Below, in pieces: positions 25,786 through 34,839 of a DNA stretch of 64,000 bases. Source of the DNA: an uncultured Porphyromonadaceae bacterium. GTDB lineage: Bacteria; Bacteroidota; Bacteroidia; Bacteroidales; Muribaculaceae. Every line of letters begins with the position of its first letter. The first letter of the stretch is position 1. The stretch covers positions 1-64,000 of the forward strand of contig CABPYL010000005.1 in NCBI GenBank assembly GCA_902461565.1, in the 5' to 3' direction. A program made the translations under genes and the position numbers. The notes below the pieces were generated by a model that worked only from the letters and a program-made list of their open reading frames with translations, was not told the origin of the DNA and searched no databases.

Positions 25786-26757
25786 TTATTCGTTTGTATG
25801 TACGTCTATGGTGTCCTCGATTTCGTAGTCGTTGCGCTTGGGAGAGTTGCGCACGAGGAGTTCCCCGAGGAAGCCGGTGAGAAACAGCTGGGAGCCTAAG
25901 AGCATCAGCACGAGGGCGATATAGAAATATGGAGAGTCCGTAACGAGGATGTAGTGGTGCCCTGCGTGCATGGCGTAGAGCTTGATTGCCCCTACCAGTA
26001 TTACTGCAATGAATCCCAAGAGGAACATCAGGCTGCCCAACAGGCCGAAGAAGTGCATGGGTTTTCGGCCGAACTTGCCGGTGAACCAAAGTGTGAGCAG
26101 GTCGAGGTACCCGTTGACGAAACGGTCGAGACCGAATTTGGTTTTGCCGTATTTGCGTGCCTGGTGTTGCACCACTTTTTCGCCTATGCGGTTGAATCCG
26201 GCCAGCTTGGCGAGGTATGGCACATAGCGGTGCATGTCGCCGTACACTTCGATATGCTTCACCACAGCCTGGCGGTAGGCCTTCAGACCGCAGTTGAAAT
26301 CGTGGAGGTTGTGTATTCCGCTTATACGGCGGGTGGTGGCGTTGAACAGTTTGGTGGGGATGGTCTTGCTCAGCGGGTCGTAACGTTTTTTCTTGTAACC
26401 GGAAACAAGATCGTAGCGTTCTTCTGTAATCATGCGGTACAGCCCCGGTATCTCGTCAGGGCTGTCCTGAAGGTCTGCGTCCATTGTGATAACCACCTCG
26501 CCGCGGCACATGCCGAAACCGGTGTTGAGCGCCGGACTTTTGCCGTAGTTGCGGCGGAACGACGCGCCGCGCACATGTGCAGGATCTTTGGCGGCAAGAT
26601 CCTGAATAACTTTCCACGAACCGTCGGTCGAGCCGTCGTTGACAAATATCACCTCATAGGAGAATTTGTTTTCCTCCATCACGCGCTGAATCCAGGCGTA
26701 AAGCTCGGGCAGCGATTCTTCCTCATTATATAATGGTACTACAACGGAAATATCCAT
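25786..26757 (-). CDS. GT2 polyisoprenyl-phosphate glycosyltransferase
   Basis: Membrane glycosyltransferase of the dolichol-phosphate mannose synthase/ArnC type, 323 residues. The GT-A domain (about 1-220) has the start DISVVVPLYNEEESL, the nucleotide-sugar motif MDADLQDSPDE and FNCGLKAYR. Two C-terminal membrane segments follow (about 232-262 and 273-298). It should move a sugar from a nucleotide donor to undecaprenyl phosphate for envelope glycans. Donor sugar and acceptor glycan are not visible. It sits between the DUF4199 and nitroreductase genes with 2-4 bp gaps. Confidence 0.9.
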   Translation of the reverse strand: MDISVVVPLYNEEESLPELYAWIQRVMEENKFSYEVIFVNDGSTDGSWKVIQDLAAKDPAHVRGASFRRNYGKSPALNTGFGMCRGEVVITMDADLQDSPDEIPGLYRMITEERYDLVSGYKKKRYDPLSKTIPTKLFNATTRRISGIHNLHDFNCGLKAYRQAVVKHIEVYGDMHRYVPYLAKLAGFNRIGEKVVQHQARKYGKTKFGLDRFVNGYLDLLTLWFTGKFGRKPMHFFGLLGSLMFLLGFIAVILVGAIKLYAMHAGHHYILVTDSPYFYIALVLMLLGSQLFLTGFLGELLVRNSPKRNDYEIEDTIDVHTNE

Positions 26758-26759
26758 AG

Positions 26760-27335
26760 CTATTGATTGGTTTGCCGGTTGCGGAAACTGCGCATGCGTA
26801 TGCGTGCGCTCAGTACGATTGCCATGATCAGCGACACAGCCGTACCGGCTACGATGTTTATTGATATGATGTTCGCGGCGATGTCCAGCGGGGTGGGCAT
26901 AAGGCCCTCGGCGCGCAGATTCTCCAGTGTGGCACTAATGGCTTTCATCTCCGGAGTGTTCATCTGGCGCAGAGTGTCTATCGTTACCTGAACCTGCTCC
27001 GGGATGAATGACGGGAAAGCGAAACGCAGGGCACAGTAGCACAGTGCCGCCGGCAACAGACTGCCTAAGAAGAAAGATGCGATGCCCTCGGCCCAAATTT
27101 CAGAGAACGAGAGAAAGCAGCCGCTGCGCATGCAGTTGCGGCTGAGGAGACTGAAGGCGAAGAACGGCATCGCTACGGCACCTACAAGGAAAAAGAAAGC
27201 CAGAAGAGATTCCTGTGTTCCGAAGCCAAGCAGAAGTAAGAGCACGCAAATGAATATCGACAGATAAATGCCGTTTTCGGCTGCTCGGGCTGTTATGGGG
27301 CGTGGCGAATGGCCGGTCTTGGAGGTGTTGTTCAT
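26760..27335 (-). CDS. DUF4199 family membrane protein
   Basis: A 191-residue inner-membrane protein with four predicted hydrophobic segments (about 25-42, 45-62, 75-98 and 155-175), matching DUF4199, a Bacteroidetes-specific family of unknown function. It heads the six-gene run ending with the SDR. A TAATTTTG -7 box (27356-27363, minus strand) lies 20 bp upstream. In many Bacteroidales this family directly precedes the GT2 gene, as here, which suggests a link with glycosyl transfer at the membrane but is not proof. Confidence 0.8.
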   Translation of the reverse strand: MNNTSKTGHSPRPITARAAENGIYLSIFICVLLLLLGFGTQESLLAFFFLVGAVAMPFFAFSLLSRNCMRSGCFLSFSEIWAEGIASFFLGSLLPAALCYCALRFAFPSFIPEQVQVTIDTLRQMNTPEMKAISATLENLRAEGLMPTPLDIAANIISINIVAGTAVSLIMAIVLSARIRMRSFRNRQTNQ

Positions 27336-27355
27336 ATCCTTTGTCTTTCTGATTG

Positions 27356-27363
27356 CAAAATTA
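27356..27363 (-). promoter_or_regulatory. -7 element of the DUF4199-to-SDR run
   Basis: TAATTTTG on the minus strand, a full consensus match 20 bp before the start codon of the first gene in the run. Confidence 0.6.
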
Positions 27364-27486
27364 GGAAAAATAATTCATTTACGGCCTGCTGTAATATTTT
27401 TTTGAGGAAAAGTGGCGTATGGATTGTTATATGTATACGTGTGTTCGAAAACTGTTTTTTATTGTTAACATCAACTATATATAATT

Positions 27487-28173
27487 ATGAAAGGAAAAAA
27501 TTTGATATTTACCGGGGTGATTGTATTCCTTGTGGGGCTTCTTCTTCTGATTTTTCGGCGCCCACTTGCCAACGGCGGAATTGTTTATGCCGCCGGTATA
27601 ATTTTTGTCGGTGCCGGTATTCTTAATATAACTGTATTTCTTGGTTCACGCGACAAGGACGGCCGCTCCCGCATGGGGGCCTTCGGCACGGCTTTCGGGT
27701 GGATAGTATCGGCAGCCGCGGTGATTCTCGGTCTTGCCATGATAATTTTTAAAGGCGCCTTTGTAGCGTTGATAGGTTTTATGTACGGCGTGCTTATTCT
27801 GTTTGCGGCGTTGTTTATGCTGTTCATGCTTATTTTCGGGTCGCGCCCGACGCGCCTTTCCAATTGGTTTTTTCTTGTACCGACAGCGCTTGTCGGTGCA
27901 TCTATCTACATTTTTATGCGAAAGCCGGATGTCCCCGGCGAGACAATCGATATCCTTGTAACCGCTATCTCGTTCATGCTGTTCGGTTTGTTCACAGTCA
28001 TTGCGGGTTCTGTTGTCGGCAACAATAACCGCAGCATACGCAAAGCCGCGGAAGCTGCCGCCAAAGAGGAATCGCTGCGCATATCGGAAGGAAAGTCCAA
28101 AGATGCCGGAGTATCTGCGGTTGCGAAAACCGCCGGAGAAAAAGACGGGAGCACCCGTGCCGGGCAGGGCTGA
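27487..28173 (+). CDS. DUF308-like multi-spanning membrane protein
   Basis: A 228-residue inner-membrane protein with about six hydrophobic segments arranged in pairs through residue 185, resembling the DUF308/HdeD type. The C-terminal 40 residues are soluble, charged and rich in Ala, Lys and Glu. HdeD-like proteins have been linked to acid stress in E. coli, but nothing here supports that role specifically. It stands alone on the plus strand and is followed by a 15-bp perfect inverted repeat that may end its transcript. Confidence 0.75.
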   Translation: MKGKNLIFTGVIVFLVGLLLLIFRRPLANGGIVYAAGIIFVGAGILNITVFLGSRDKDGRSRMGAFGTAFGWIVSAAAVILGLAMIIFKGAFVALIGFMYGVLILFAALFMLFMLIFGSRPTRLSNWFFLVPTALVGASIYIFMRKPDVPGETIDILVTAISFMLFGLFTVIAGSVVGNNNRSIRKAAEAAAKEESLRISEGKSKDAGVSAVAKTAGEKDGSTRAGQG

Positions 28174-28195
28174 AAAGTTGCCCCGCTAAGGTCTG

Positions 28196-28248
28196 AAATT
28201 GCGAAAACACCACTATTTCACCCAAATATGTGCGTGTTTTCGCAATTT
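28196..28248 (+). terminator. 15-bp perfect inverted repeat, probable terminator
   Basis: AAATTGCGAAAACAC (28196-28210) is exactly complementary to GTGTTTTCGCAATTT (28234-28248), with a 23-base loop. The right arm runs into TTTA. The position 22 bp behind the DUF308 stop fits a terminator, but the long arms and large loop are unusual for one, and a protein-binding site for the HU gene downstream is an alternative. Confidence 0.5.
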
Positions 28249-28379
28249 TAGATATGAAGATTATGGTAAATTTAAAAAAAATGACGATATTTGCAGCGCA
28301 AAACGACGTGAGGCTCTGTCTTCCGCCGTTTTTGACATGGCATACAAATTTACCAACAGAATTTAAACCTCTCGTAACA

Positions 28380-28655
28380 ATGACTAAAGCCGACATCGTA
28401 AACGAAATCGCCAAAAGCACAAATCTTGAGAAATCGGAAGTGCTTGCAACCGTAGAACGCTTCATGGAAGTTGTAAAAGACTCCCTGGCCAGCGGTGAAA
28501 ACGTATATCTCCGCGGCTTCGGCAGCTTTATCGTAAAGACCCGCTCGCAGAAGACCGCCCGTAACATCAGCAAGAAAACCACTATCATTATCCCCGAGCA
28601 CAAGATTCCCGCTTTCAAGCCCTCTCGCGTGTTCATGGATGAGGTAAAAAAATAA
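28380..28655 (+). CDS. HU-family DNA-binding protein
   Basis: Histone-like nucleoid protein of 91 residues. The ATG at 28380 gives the canonical start MTKADIVNEIAKSTNLEK; the frame extends further upstream without family similarity. The signature region is GFGSFIVKTRSQKTARN and the DNA-contact arm ends KIPAFKPSRVF, with the intercalating proline in place. A GATATTTG element (28287-28294), one base off the -7 consensus, lies about 85 bp upstream. It is followed by the 29-residue basic protein and RNase E/G, an arrangement common in Bacteroidales. Confidence 0.95.
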   Translation: MTKADIVNEIAKSTNLEKSEVLATVERFMEVVKDSLASGENVYLRGFGSFIVKTRSQKTARNISKKTTIIIPEHKIPAFKPSRVFMDEVKK

Positions 28656-28683
28656 TTTAGTAACCAACCAAAAGCGTTAAGAC

Positions 28684-28773
28684 ATGCCCAGCGGAAAGAA
28701 AAGAAAAGGCCACAAGATGGCTACTCACAAACGCAAGAAACGTCTGAGAAAAAATCGTCATAAGAAGAAATAA
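28684..28773 (+). CDS. 29-residue basic ribosome-type protein (AURKAIP1/COX24-like)
   Basis: Very short gene starting MPSGKKRKGHKMATHKRKKR and ending in further Arg/Lys/His residues and a TAA at 28771. Two thirds of the residues are basic. The sequence corresponds, from memory, to the Bacteroidetes small protein annotated with an AURKAIP1/COX24 domain, related to a mitochondrial ribosomal small-subunit protein, and is probably a ribosome component. It starts 28 bp after the HU stop and is likely on the same transcript. It is easy to miss because of its size. Confidence 0.8.
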   Translation: MPSGKKRKGHKMATHKRKKRLRKNRHKKK

Positions 28774-28779
28774 GGTGGT

Positions 28780-28800
28780 CGGCGCCACTATGTGGCGCCG
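28780..28800 (+). terminator. GC-rich hairpin before the RNase E/G gene
   Basis: CGGCGCCAC-TAT-GTGGCGCCG is a perfect 9-bp stem directly after the small basic gene. No T-run follows at once; a second weaker hairpin (GTTCG/CGAAC, 28813-28828) is followed by TTTATT. Together they may act as a processing or termination site ahead of the 220-nt leader of the RNase gene. Confidence 0.45.
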
Positions 28801-28993
28801 GTACGGCCTTCGTTCGATGTGACGAACTTTATTGAGACAAAGAGCAAACTTCGCACTGCGGCGCATTTATCAGCCTGCCGCGGCGGAGGTTTGTTCGTTT
28901 ATGCGCGGCGGGTAAAAATCCACGCCCCCTGTTCCGTGTAGCCCGGTAGGGCAAGCACTCCATTACATCATTTTTTTCAAATACCACTATTAA

Positions 28994-31060
28994 ATGAAAA
29001 GCGAACTCATTGTAGACGTACAGCCTTCTGAGATTACGATCGGCCTTCTTGAGGACGGCCGTCTCGTATCCCTCCAGAAAGAGGCGAGAAATATCGCCTA
29101 TGCTGTCGGCGACATCTACCTGGCAAAGGTGAAAAAGCTGATGCCCGGACTGAATGCCGCTTTTGTGAACGTGGGGTATGAAAAAGATGCTTTCCTCCAT
29201 TATCTTGACCTCGGCGCCAACTTTAACTCCTACAGTGAGTTTCTCCGTCAGCTTATGGAAGACAAAAAGCACGTTCCCAAGCTGTCGGCAATGAAACTGC
29301 TGCCTGAGATAGACAAGCACGGTTCCATCGGCAACGTGCTTACCTCCGGCCAGGAACTGTTGGTGCAGATTGTCAAGGAACCTATTTCATCCAAAGGCCC
29401 GCGTCTCACAACCGAGATTTCCTTTACGGGCCGCTTTTTAGTGCTCACGCCGTTCTGCGACAAAATCTCGATATCGCAGAAGATAAAATCGTCGGAAGAG
29501 AAACTGCGTCTGCGCCGGCTTGTGGAATTCCTGAAGCCCAAGAATTTCGGCGTTATCGTGCGTACCTCGGCCGAGGGTAAGAATAGTGCCGAGCTCGACG
29601 CCGAGCTCAAGGCCCTGCTGCAGTCTTTCGAGGATGCCTGTGCAAAGGCGCAGCGGTCTACGGCTCCCGCTCTCGTTTTCGAGGAAGAAAACCGCGCCGT
29701 GGCAATGCTGCGCGATGTGTTCAGTCCGTCGTTCGAGGATATTCATGTGAACGACAAGGAGATATGCACGCATATCCGCAACTATGTAACCCTTATTGCC
29801 CCGGAAAAGAAAGATATAGTAAAGCTATACGAGGGCGATATACCTATTCTCGACCATTTCGGCGTTACACGTCAGATTAAATCGTCGTTCGGCAAAACGG
29901 TGTCGTTCAAATCCGGTGCCTACATTATTATCGAGCACACCGAAGCGCTGCATGTTATCGACGTAAACTCCGGAAACCGCACAAAGGCCGATTCCGATCA
30001 GGAGACGAATGCCCTGGACGTGAACCTGCGTGCCGCCGACGAGATTGCGCGCCAATTGCGTCTGCGCGATATGGGCGGTATTATTGTGGTGGACTTTATC
30101 GATATGGCCAAGAGCGAACACCGGCAGCAGTTGTACGAGCATATGCGCGAGATTATGGCTAACGACCGTGCTCGCCATAATATTTTGCCGCTGAGCAAGT
30201 TCGGCCTGATGCAGATAACGCGCCAGCGTGTGCGTCCCGTTCTGGACATTCATACAAACGAGGAATGCCCGTCGTGCCGCGGCAAAGGCGAGGTACAGCC
30301 TTCCATCCTCTTTACCGACATGTTGGCCGAGAAGATAGAGTACATCGTGGAGACACTTGGCAAGAAAGACTTTATAGTATACGTGCATCCGTTTGTGGAT
30401 GCCTACATAAAGAAAGGATTCTTCACGAACCTCTATGGCAAATGGCGTCGCGCCTACGGGCGCTGCTTCCGCATTCTGCCTGATGAGTCTCTGGCCTATC
30501 TGCAGTTCCGTGTGGTTGACAAGGACCGTAACGAGCTGAATCTTATCGACGAAAAGGACAATGGCAAGAGTTCTGCCTCCAAAACAGCCGACAAGGCACG
30601 CAAGCGCGGCGGTGAAGAGGAACCCGAGCAGCCGATGCCTCAGAAATCCAAACAGAACAAGGAACAGAAAGCCAAGCCTCAGCAGCTCAAGGAGCCGGAA
30701 AAGGAACCGGCTGCCACTGACACAAGGCAACCAGCCGGTACACCTGTTCAGCCGAAACAACCAAAGCCCAAACGCCAGCCCAAGCCAAAGCCTGCGAAAG
30801 AAGATATGTTGCTTCTTCCTGCCGCTGACGGTACCCCCGATGTCCAGCCCGAAGCAGTTGTGCTACAGCCTGTTTCTGCTCCCGAAGTTAATAACGAGCC
30901 TGCTACAGATGCCACCGATACAGCCGTAGAGGTAGAAGAAACAACGGCGCCGTCAGAGACAAAGCCGCGTCCCAAAAGGCGGCATCACCGTCGTAAGCCA
31001 CGTCAGCAGGGCGATCAGCCTGCCGAAGCGGTATCGGACGAAACATCTTCTGATGAATAA
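28994..31060 (+). CDS. rng: RNase E/G family endoribonuclease
   Basis: Single-strand endoribonuclease for rRNA and mRNA processing, 688 residues. An S1 domain (about 35-125) opens the catalytic half, with the 5' sensor and DNase I-like regions following. Metal-binding aspartates are seen in HVIDVNSG and IIVVDFIDM. The zinc-link motif is ECPSCRGKG. The first 520 residues match RNase G. The last 150 residues are a Pro/Lys/Gln/Glu-rich disordered tail ending in a basic patch (KPRPKRRHHRRKPRQQ), which could bind RNA or other degradosome parts. The leader of about 200 nt may serve autoregulation, as known for RNase E, but that is inference. Confidence 0.93.
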   Translation: MKSELIVDVQPSEITIGLLEDGRLVSLQKEARNIAYAVGDIYLAKVKKLMPGLNAAFVNVGYEKDAFLHYLDLGANFNSYSEFLRQLMEDKKHVPKLSAMKLLPEIDKHGSIGNVLTSGQELLVQIVKEPISSKGPRLTTEISFTGRFLVLTPFCDKISISQKIKSSEEKLRLRRLVEFLKPKNFGVIVRTSAEGKNSAELDAELKALLQSFEDACAKAQRSTAPALVFEEENRAVAMLRDVFSPSFEDIHVNDKEICTHIRNYVTLIAPEKKDIVKLYEGDIPILDHFGVTRQIKSSFGKTVSFKSGAYIIIEHTEALHVIDVNSGNRTKADSDQETNALDVNLRAADEIARQLRLRDMGGIIVVDFIDMAKSEHRQQLYEHMREIMANDRARHNILPLSKFGLMQITRQRVRPVLDIHTNEECPSCRGKGEVQPSILFTDMLAEKIEYIVETLGKKDFIVYVHPFVDAYIKKGFFTNLYGKWRRAYGRCFRILPDESLAYLQFRVVDKDRNELNLIDEKDNGKSSASKTADKARKRGGEEEPEQPMPQKSKQNKEQKAKPQQLKEPEKEPAATDTRQPAGTPVQPKQPKPKRQPKPKPAKEDMLLLPAADGTPDVQPEAVVLQPVSAPEVNNEPATDATDTAVEVEETTAPSETKPRPKRRHHRRKPRQQGDQPAEAVSDETSSDE

Positions 31061-31092
31061 GGAAAGCATACCCCATTTATTTCAGACAATTT

Positions 31093-31122
31093 AAAATCTC
31101 CGCTTTTGCGGAGATTTTTTTT
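31093..31122 (+). terminator. Intrinsic terminator behind RNase E/G
   Basis: AAAATCTCCGC, a TTTT loop and GCGGAGATTTT form an 11-bp stem running into a T-tract, 32 bp after the stop codon. A clear Rho-independent terminator. Confidence 0.9.
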
Positions 31123-31152
31123 GTCGCGATTGTTTATATGGCATAAATGTAC

Positions 31153-31160
31153 TATATTTG
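31153..31160 (+). promoter_or_regulatory. -7 element touching the next start codon
   Basis: TATATTTG, a full consensus match, ends 3 bp before the ATG at 31164. The expected transcription start is at or very close to the start codon. Confidence 0.55.
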
Positions 31161-31163
31161 AGT

Positions 31164-31934
31164 ATGAAAAGTTTTGTAAAACTGTTTTTGTTGTTGTGTG
31201 CGTTGTTTTGCGTGTACGCTTTTACATATCCCGGTGACAGCAGTACTGCCAGGGGAAGTGTGATCGCTCTTGTAAAGGCACTCCCGGCGATGGATAGCGA
31301 CGGAGCGCGCACGCTTGCGATTGAAGATGCCGCGCATGCGGCTTTTACATCGGACAGCGCCGCATACGCTTTCTCGCAGGCTGTGGAAGATGTGCTGGGT
31401 AACAGCGCTTCGGCTCACCGCGACGACCGTATGTACATCGCTTTTCTAAAGGCCATGCTTGCGTGCGGCTATCCGGACAGCGTACGGTCGGAATGGATGC
31501 TGCGCATGGTTTCCAAAAATATGCCGGGCGATACCGTGGCCGATTTTGAGTATACCGACCGCACCGGCACCATATCCAGACTTTCCGGATTTGCGGGGAG
31601 GCCGCTGGTGCTTTTTTTCTACGATCCCGAATGTGAAGATTGCCATGCCGCCGCTGCCGAACTTGCCGCCGACTCTGATTTTACTGCGCGCGTGAACGAC
31701 GGTCGGCTGAATATTCTGGCGCTCTCTACATTAGATACTGATTCATGGAAGGCTTTGCCGCAGAATTTCCCTGCCGCCTGGCACGACGGGTGCGACAACG
31801 GCGTGTTAGACAGCACAGAGGCATTTTTTATCCCTGCCTTTCCCACATTCTACTTCATAGATGCCGCAGGGCGGGTAGTGCTGAAGGAGCCGACGGTACC
31901 GCAGCTCCTCCAAGCCATTGCCGCAATGCCTTAA
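31164..31934 (+). CDS. Exported thioredoxin-like protein
   Basis: Envelope thiol-disulfide protein, 256 residues. The ATG at 31164 is used, since a TTG two codons earlier lies in the promoter box. Signal peptide about 1-20. The middle part is helical (DUF5106-like, not certain), and the C-terminal thioredoxin fold starts near residue 120. The redox pair is C157-x2-C160 in DPECEDCHAA, and the cis-proline lies in IPAFPTFYFIDAAG. Unlike the DUF4369 protein at 8484-9566, its redox pair is intact. It is monocistronic, between a terminator and a convergent gene. Confidence 0.8.
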   Translation: MKSFVKLFLLLCALFCVYAFTYPGDSSTARGSVIALVKALPAMDSDGARTLAIEDAAHAAFTSDSAAYAFSQAVEDVLGNSASAHRDDRMYIAFLKAMLACGYPDSVRSEWMLRMVSKNMPGDTVADFEYTDRTGTISRLSGFAGRPLVLFFYDPECEDCHAAAAELAADSDFTARVNDGRLNILALSTLDTDSWKALPQNFPAAWHDGCDNGVLDSTEAFFIPAFPTFYFIDAAGRVVLKEPTVPQLLQAIAAMP

Positions 31935-31995
31935 GAGGCATCCCCGGCATCACTGCCGGAGGTACATTATTGTTGCATGAAGTGAGTGTGGCGGC

Positions 31996-34305
31996 TTAGA
32001 ATCTGGATTTTTCGGAGTTGCCTGCGCCCATGCCGCGGTAGCGGTTGCGGGTGGTATTGAAGCGGTACTGGAGAGTAAGCATTACGGATCGTCCGGGCGT
32101 GAAATTATTCTGGACAAGCTTCACGGCATCGTTGTACATCATGGCATTGTTGCCGGATGTGTTGAACAAGTCTTTTGCCTCAAGGGTGATGCTGAAGGCA
32201 TTGTTGAGGAATCCTTTGTAAATCTTGGCATTGACATACCATGGAGTGTTCGAGACTTTCATATTATTGTCCCACGTATGTGTCATCAGTTGTGCGTCGA
32301 CATTAAGCCAGATGTCGAAAGGGAGATGAATTGCGTTCTGCCATTGGAACAGAAAACCGGGGGTATTCATTTTCATAGGCTTGCCGTTGACCGGCAGCGT
32401 GAGCCACTGCTTCATCATGCCGACATTCACGCGAGGCGACCATACTCCGACTTTGAACTGACCGCCGACAAATGCCTGAAGATAATGGCGGTGGTCAAGA
32501 TTTGCCGTGCGAATGATGGTTGCCTCCCCATCAACTCCGTAAGGCTCTGTGATGTGATATACACCGTCCTTGAAATATATATAAGACAACTGAGCGAAGA
32601 ACTGACGCCACTGTGCCATATATTCCACAGTCTGAATTTCTGTGGGTTTAAGATATGGGTTGCCTGTCTCATAAGTGAGGCGGTTGATATAGCTTACGGC
32701 TCCGTCGAGCTGCCCGTAACCGGGTCGGACGGTTTTGCCTGAGTAGTTCAGTCCCATACGGACATTACCTATCTGAGTGGAGACATTGAGCGAGGGGAAC
32801 AGATTGTTATAGGTCTTGCTTTGACCGTCACGATGCTCACCTATCTCGTAATAATCGAATTTGACATGTTCGTAGCGTAAGCCCACACCGACATTGAAAC
32901 GGCCCCATTGCTGTGCTATCTCCACAAAAGCGGCTATGTTGTTTTCATCCACCCGGTTGTCTGCATCGCCTACTTCGGGGATGTTGGCGGTAAAGAGATT
33001 GGTGGTGTGCGTATTCGTGTATTCCTCGCCGGCCAGTATCTCCCCGTGCCAAAACGGGTGGTTTATTACCAATTTCTCGGCGAACATGCGGTTGTGGTTG
33101 ATCGAGGTAGTGTTTACGGTGCGGTTATTCCCCGTCTCGCTGAGTTCGTCGCTCAATGAAAGTTCCCGGTTTTTATACCATAGGTAATCGGCGTTGAAAT
33201 CGATGTTGAATTTGCCTACGGAGCCGTTATAATACAGATTGACATTATGGCGCGGCAAAGCTGTGGATCGGTTGTTGACATCGGAATTATAGCGGTCGAG
33301 CAATGCGCCGTTCAGCCAGACTTCACTTGGTATTGTTCCGGTTGTGTGGTGACGGTTCCAACTGTTCTGATAATAAGCACCGATGCTGTGCTTGTCATTG
33401 AACATGAAGGAAAAGCCGACTTTGCCAGTCATATCGTTGTAATTCTCTCGCCATATTGTGCGGATCGACTGGTTATATCTTCCTGCCGGTGTCGTGGTCG
33501 TCATGTCGTTAAGGCGATCATTGCGGTTATCACCGTACCACCAGCCGTAGTTTACGAAGACTTCAAGGCCCCTGGTCCGGTATTTCAGATCTATGGAGTT
33601 TCCTGTCCTGAAATAGTGATAAAAACCATTATCCGAACGGAGGGTTCCACTGAATCCATCGCCTTTCGGCGGTTTCGTCCGGATGATGATTACAGATTTC
33701 ACGTTGGCAGCATAAGACGCGCCGGGATTAGTTATTACCGAGACATTCTTTATGTCATTAGAATTGAGCTGAGTGAGTTCCTGAATGTCGCTGACCTTGC
33801 GACCGTTGATGTAGATTGCAGGTGCTCCTTTGCCGAATACTTCCAGTTTTCCGTCATTCTCCACCACCATCGGCACACGTTTCAACACGTCGTTGGCTGT
33901 ACCTGCGATGGCGAGCGAGCTTCCATCGACATTGGTGACGAGCGCATTTCCTTTCATCGTTGTTGAGGGTCTTGTGGCACGGACCACAACTTCCCCAAGC
34001 TCCACCGTAGCTGGTAAAAGATTGATTGTTCCCATATCGCCAGAAGCCGGGACTAAGACTTCCGAGGTTTCATATCCGACAAAAAAACATTTTGCGGTGA
34101 GACTTCCGGCGACATCGGTAGGGATAGAGAACATACCGGCTTGGTCGGTGACAGTACCAGTTATATAGGTTGAGTCTCGGTACAACACTACGTTGACATA
34201 GTCGAGGGGAGCATCGTTTTCCCCAACCACTTTACCGGTAATCTCACGTCCATAGACCGTTGCCACGGCCATGAATGCCATTATGAGAATAAGAATCTTT
34301 TTCAT
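31996..34305 (-). CDS. Outer-membrane beta-barrel protein with CarboxypepD-like N-domain
   Basis: Outer-membrane protein of 769 residues, the type often annotated as outer membrane beta-barrel family or TonB-receptor-like. The start at 34305 gives a signal peptide (MKKILILIMAFMAVATVYG). A carboxypeptidase-regulatory-like domain (about 20-105: GKVVGENDAPLDYVNVVLY) is followed by a plug (about 120-220) and a long barrel rich in aromatic strands. No SusD partner is adjacent, so it is not a classical SusCD pair. Cargo is unknown. The small lipoprotein gene upstream (14 bp gap) forms an operon with it, probably under the nearby TPR-LuxR regulator. Confidence 0.85.
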   Translation of the reverse strand: MKKILILIMAFMAVATVYGREITGKVVGENDAPLDYVNVVLYRDSTYITGTVTDQAGMFSIPTDVAGSLTAKCFFVGYETSEVLVPASGDMGTINLLPATVELGEVVVRATRPSTTMKGNALVTNVDGSSLAIAGTANDVLKRVPMVVENDGKLEVFGKGAPAIYINGRKVSDIQELTQLNSNDIKNVSVITNPGASYAANVKSVIIIRTKPPKGDGFSGTLRSDNGFYHYFRTGNSIDLKYRTRGLEVFVNYGWWYGDNRNDRLNDMTTTTPAGRYNQSIRTIWRENYNDMTGKVGFSFMFNDKHSIGAYYQNSWNRHHTTGTIPSEVWLNGALLDRYNSDVNNRSTALPRHNVNLYYNGSVGKFNIDFNADYLWYKNRELSLSDELSETGNNRTVNTTSINHNRMFAEKLVINHPFWHGEILAGEEYTNTHTTNLFTANIPEVGDADNRVDENNIAAFVEIAQQWGRFNVGVGLRYEHVKFDYYEIGEHRDGQSKTYNNLFPSLNVSTQIGNVRMGLNYSGKTVRPGYGQLDGAVSYINRLTYETGNPYLKPTEIQTVEYMAQWRQFFAQLSYIYFKDGVYHITEPYGVDGEATIIRTANLDHRHYLQAFVGGQFKVGVWSPRVNVGMMKQWLTLPVNGKPMKMNTPGFLFQWQNAIHLPFDIWLNVDAQLMTHTWDNNMKVSNTPWYVNAKIYKGFLNNAFSITLEAKDLFNTSGNNAMMYNDAVKLVQNNFTPGRSVMLTLQYRFNTTRNRYRGMGAGNSEKSRF

Positions 34306-34318
34306 ATAGCGCCTGTAT

Positions 34319-34735
34319 TTATTTTTTTCTAAGTTCAATAAGAGCATCTATCAGGCTGCTGTCCATGTCAATGCCTTTTTTCCCCATTTTATCGTTCACC
34401 TTTTGCTTGACGTCACCGAGAATCTGGGTATCCATTTCCTCCCAGGAATAAATCTCTGAGCAGTCATCATTGGTAGTGACACGCGCATTATATTCAGTGC
34501 GGTTGCCGACAGAATCAGTGACATAGTATATAATCACTGTCTGGAATTTGTCATCATCAAGTTCACGTGCATATGACTTGCCTACGTATTGGATGCCGGA
34601 AACGGAGCCAAGACGGGCAAGAGTCGCCTGTTCAAGATTCCTGTCACGCAGCTCTCCTTTCCTTGGTGAACATGAAGCGATGGCGAATGACACCATCAGA
34701 ATGAGATGCGCGCGAGTGTAGTTTATTGTTTTCAT
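34319..34735 (-). CDS. Small lipoprotein of unknown function
   Basis: A 138-residue protein with a signal peptide ending in a lipobox-like FAIASC (Cys22). The mature part is mixed alpha/beta, with DKFQTVIIYYVTDSVGN, and ends in a Lys-rich helix. I do not recognise the family. It is the first gene of a two-gene unit with the beta-barrel protein, so it could be an accessory lipoprotein of that barrel. A well-formed promoter and three GTCTTAA sites precede it. Confidence 0.7.
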   Translation of the reverse strand: MKTINYTRAHLILMVSFAIASCSPRKGELRDRNLEQATLARLGSVSGIQYVGKSYARELDDDKFQTVIIYYVTDSVGNRTEYNARVTTNDDCSEIYSWEEMDTQILGDVKQKVNDKMGKKGIDMDSSLIDALIELRKK

Positions 34736-34799
34736 TTTACATCAGGTTTTAATGATTTTCTTTGCTTTAAGGCAAAGCGTCTTGCGACGATTACTGATG

Positions 34800-34832
34800 C
34801 AAAATTACATCTAAAGCGATTTTAACGTCAAA
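34800..34832 (-). promoter_or_regulatory. Promoter of the lipoprotein/beta-barrel operon
   Basis: On the minus strand, TTTG (34829-34832) and TAATTTTG (34800-34807) are 21 bp apart, close to the -33/-7 layout. The start site would be near 34795, giving a leader of about 60 nt. Confidence 0.7.
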
Positions 34833-34839
34833 TATAAAA

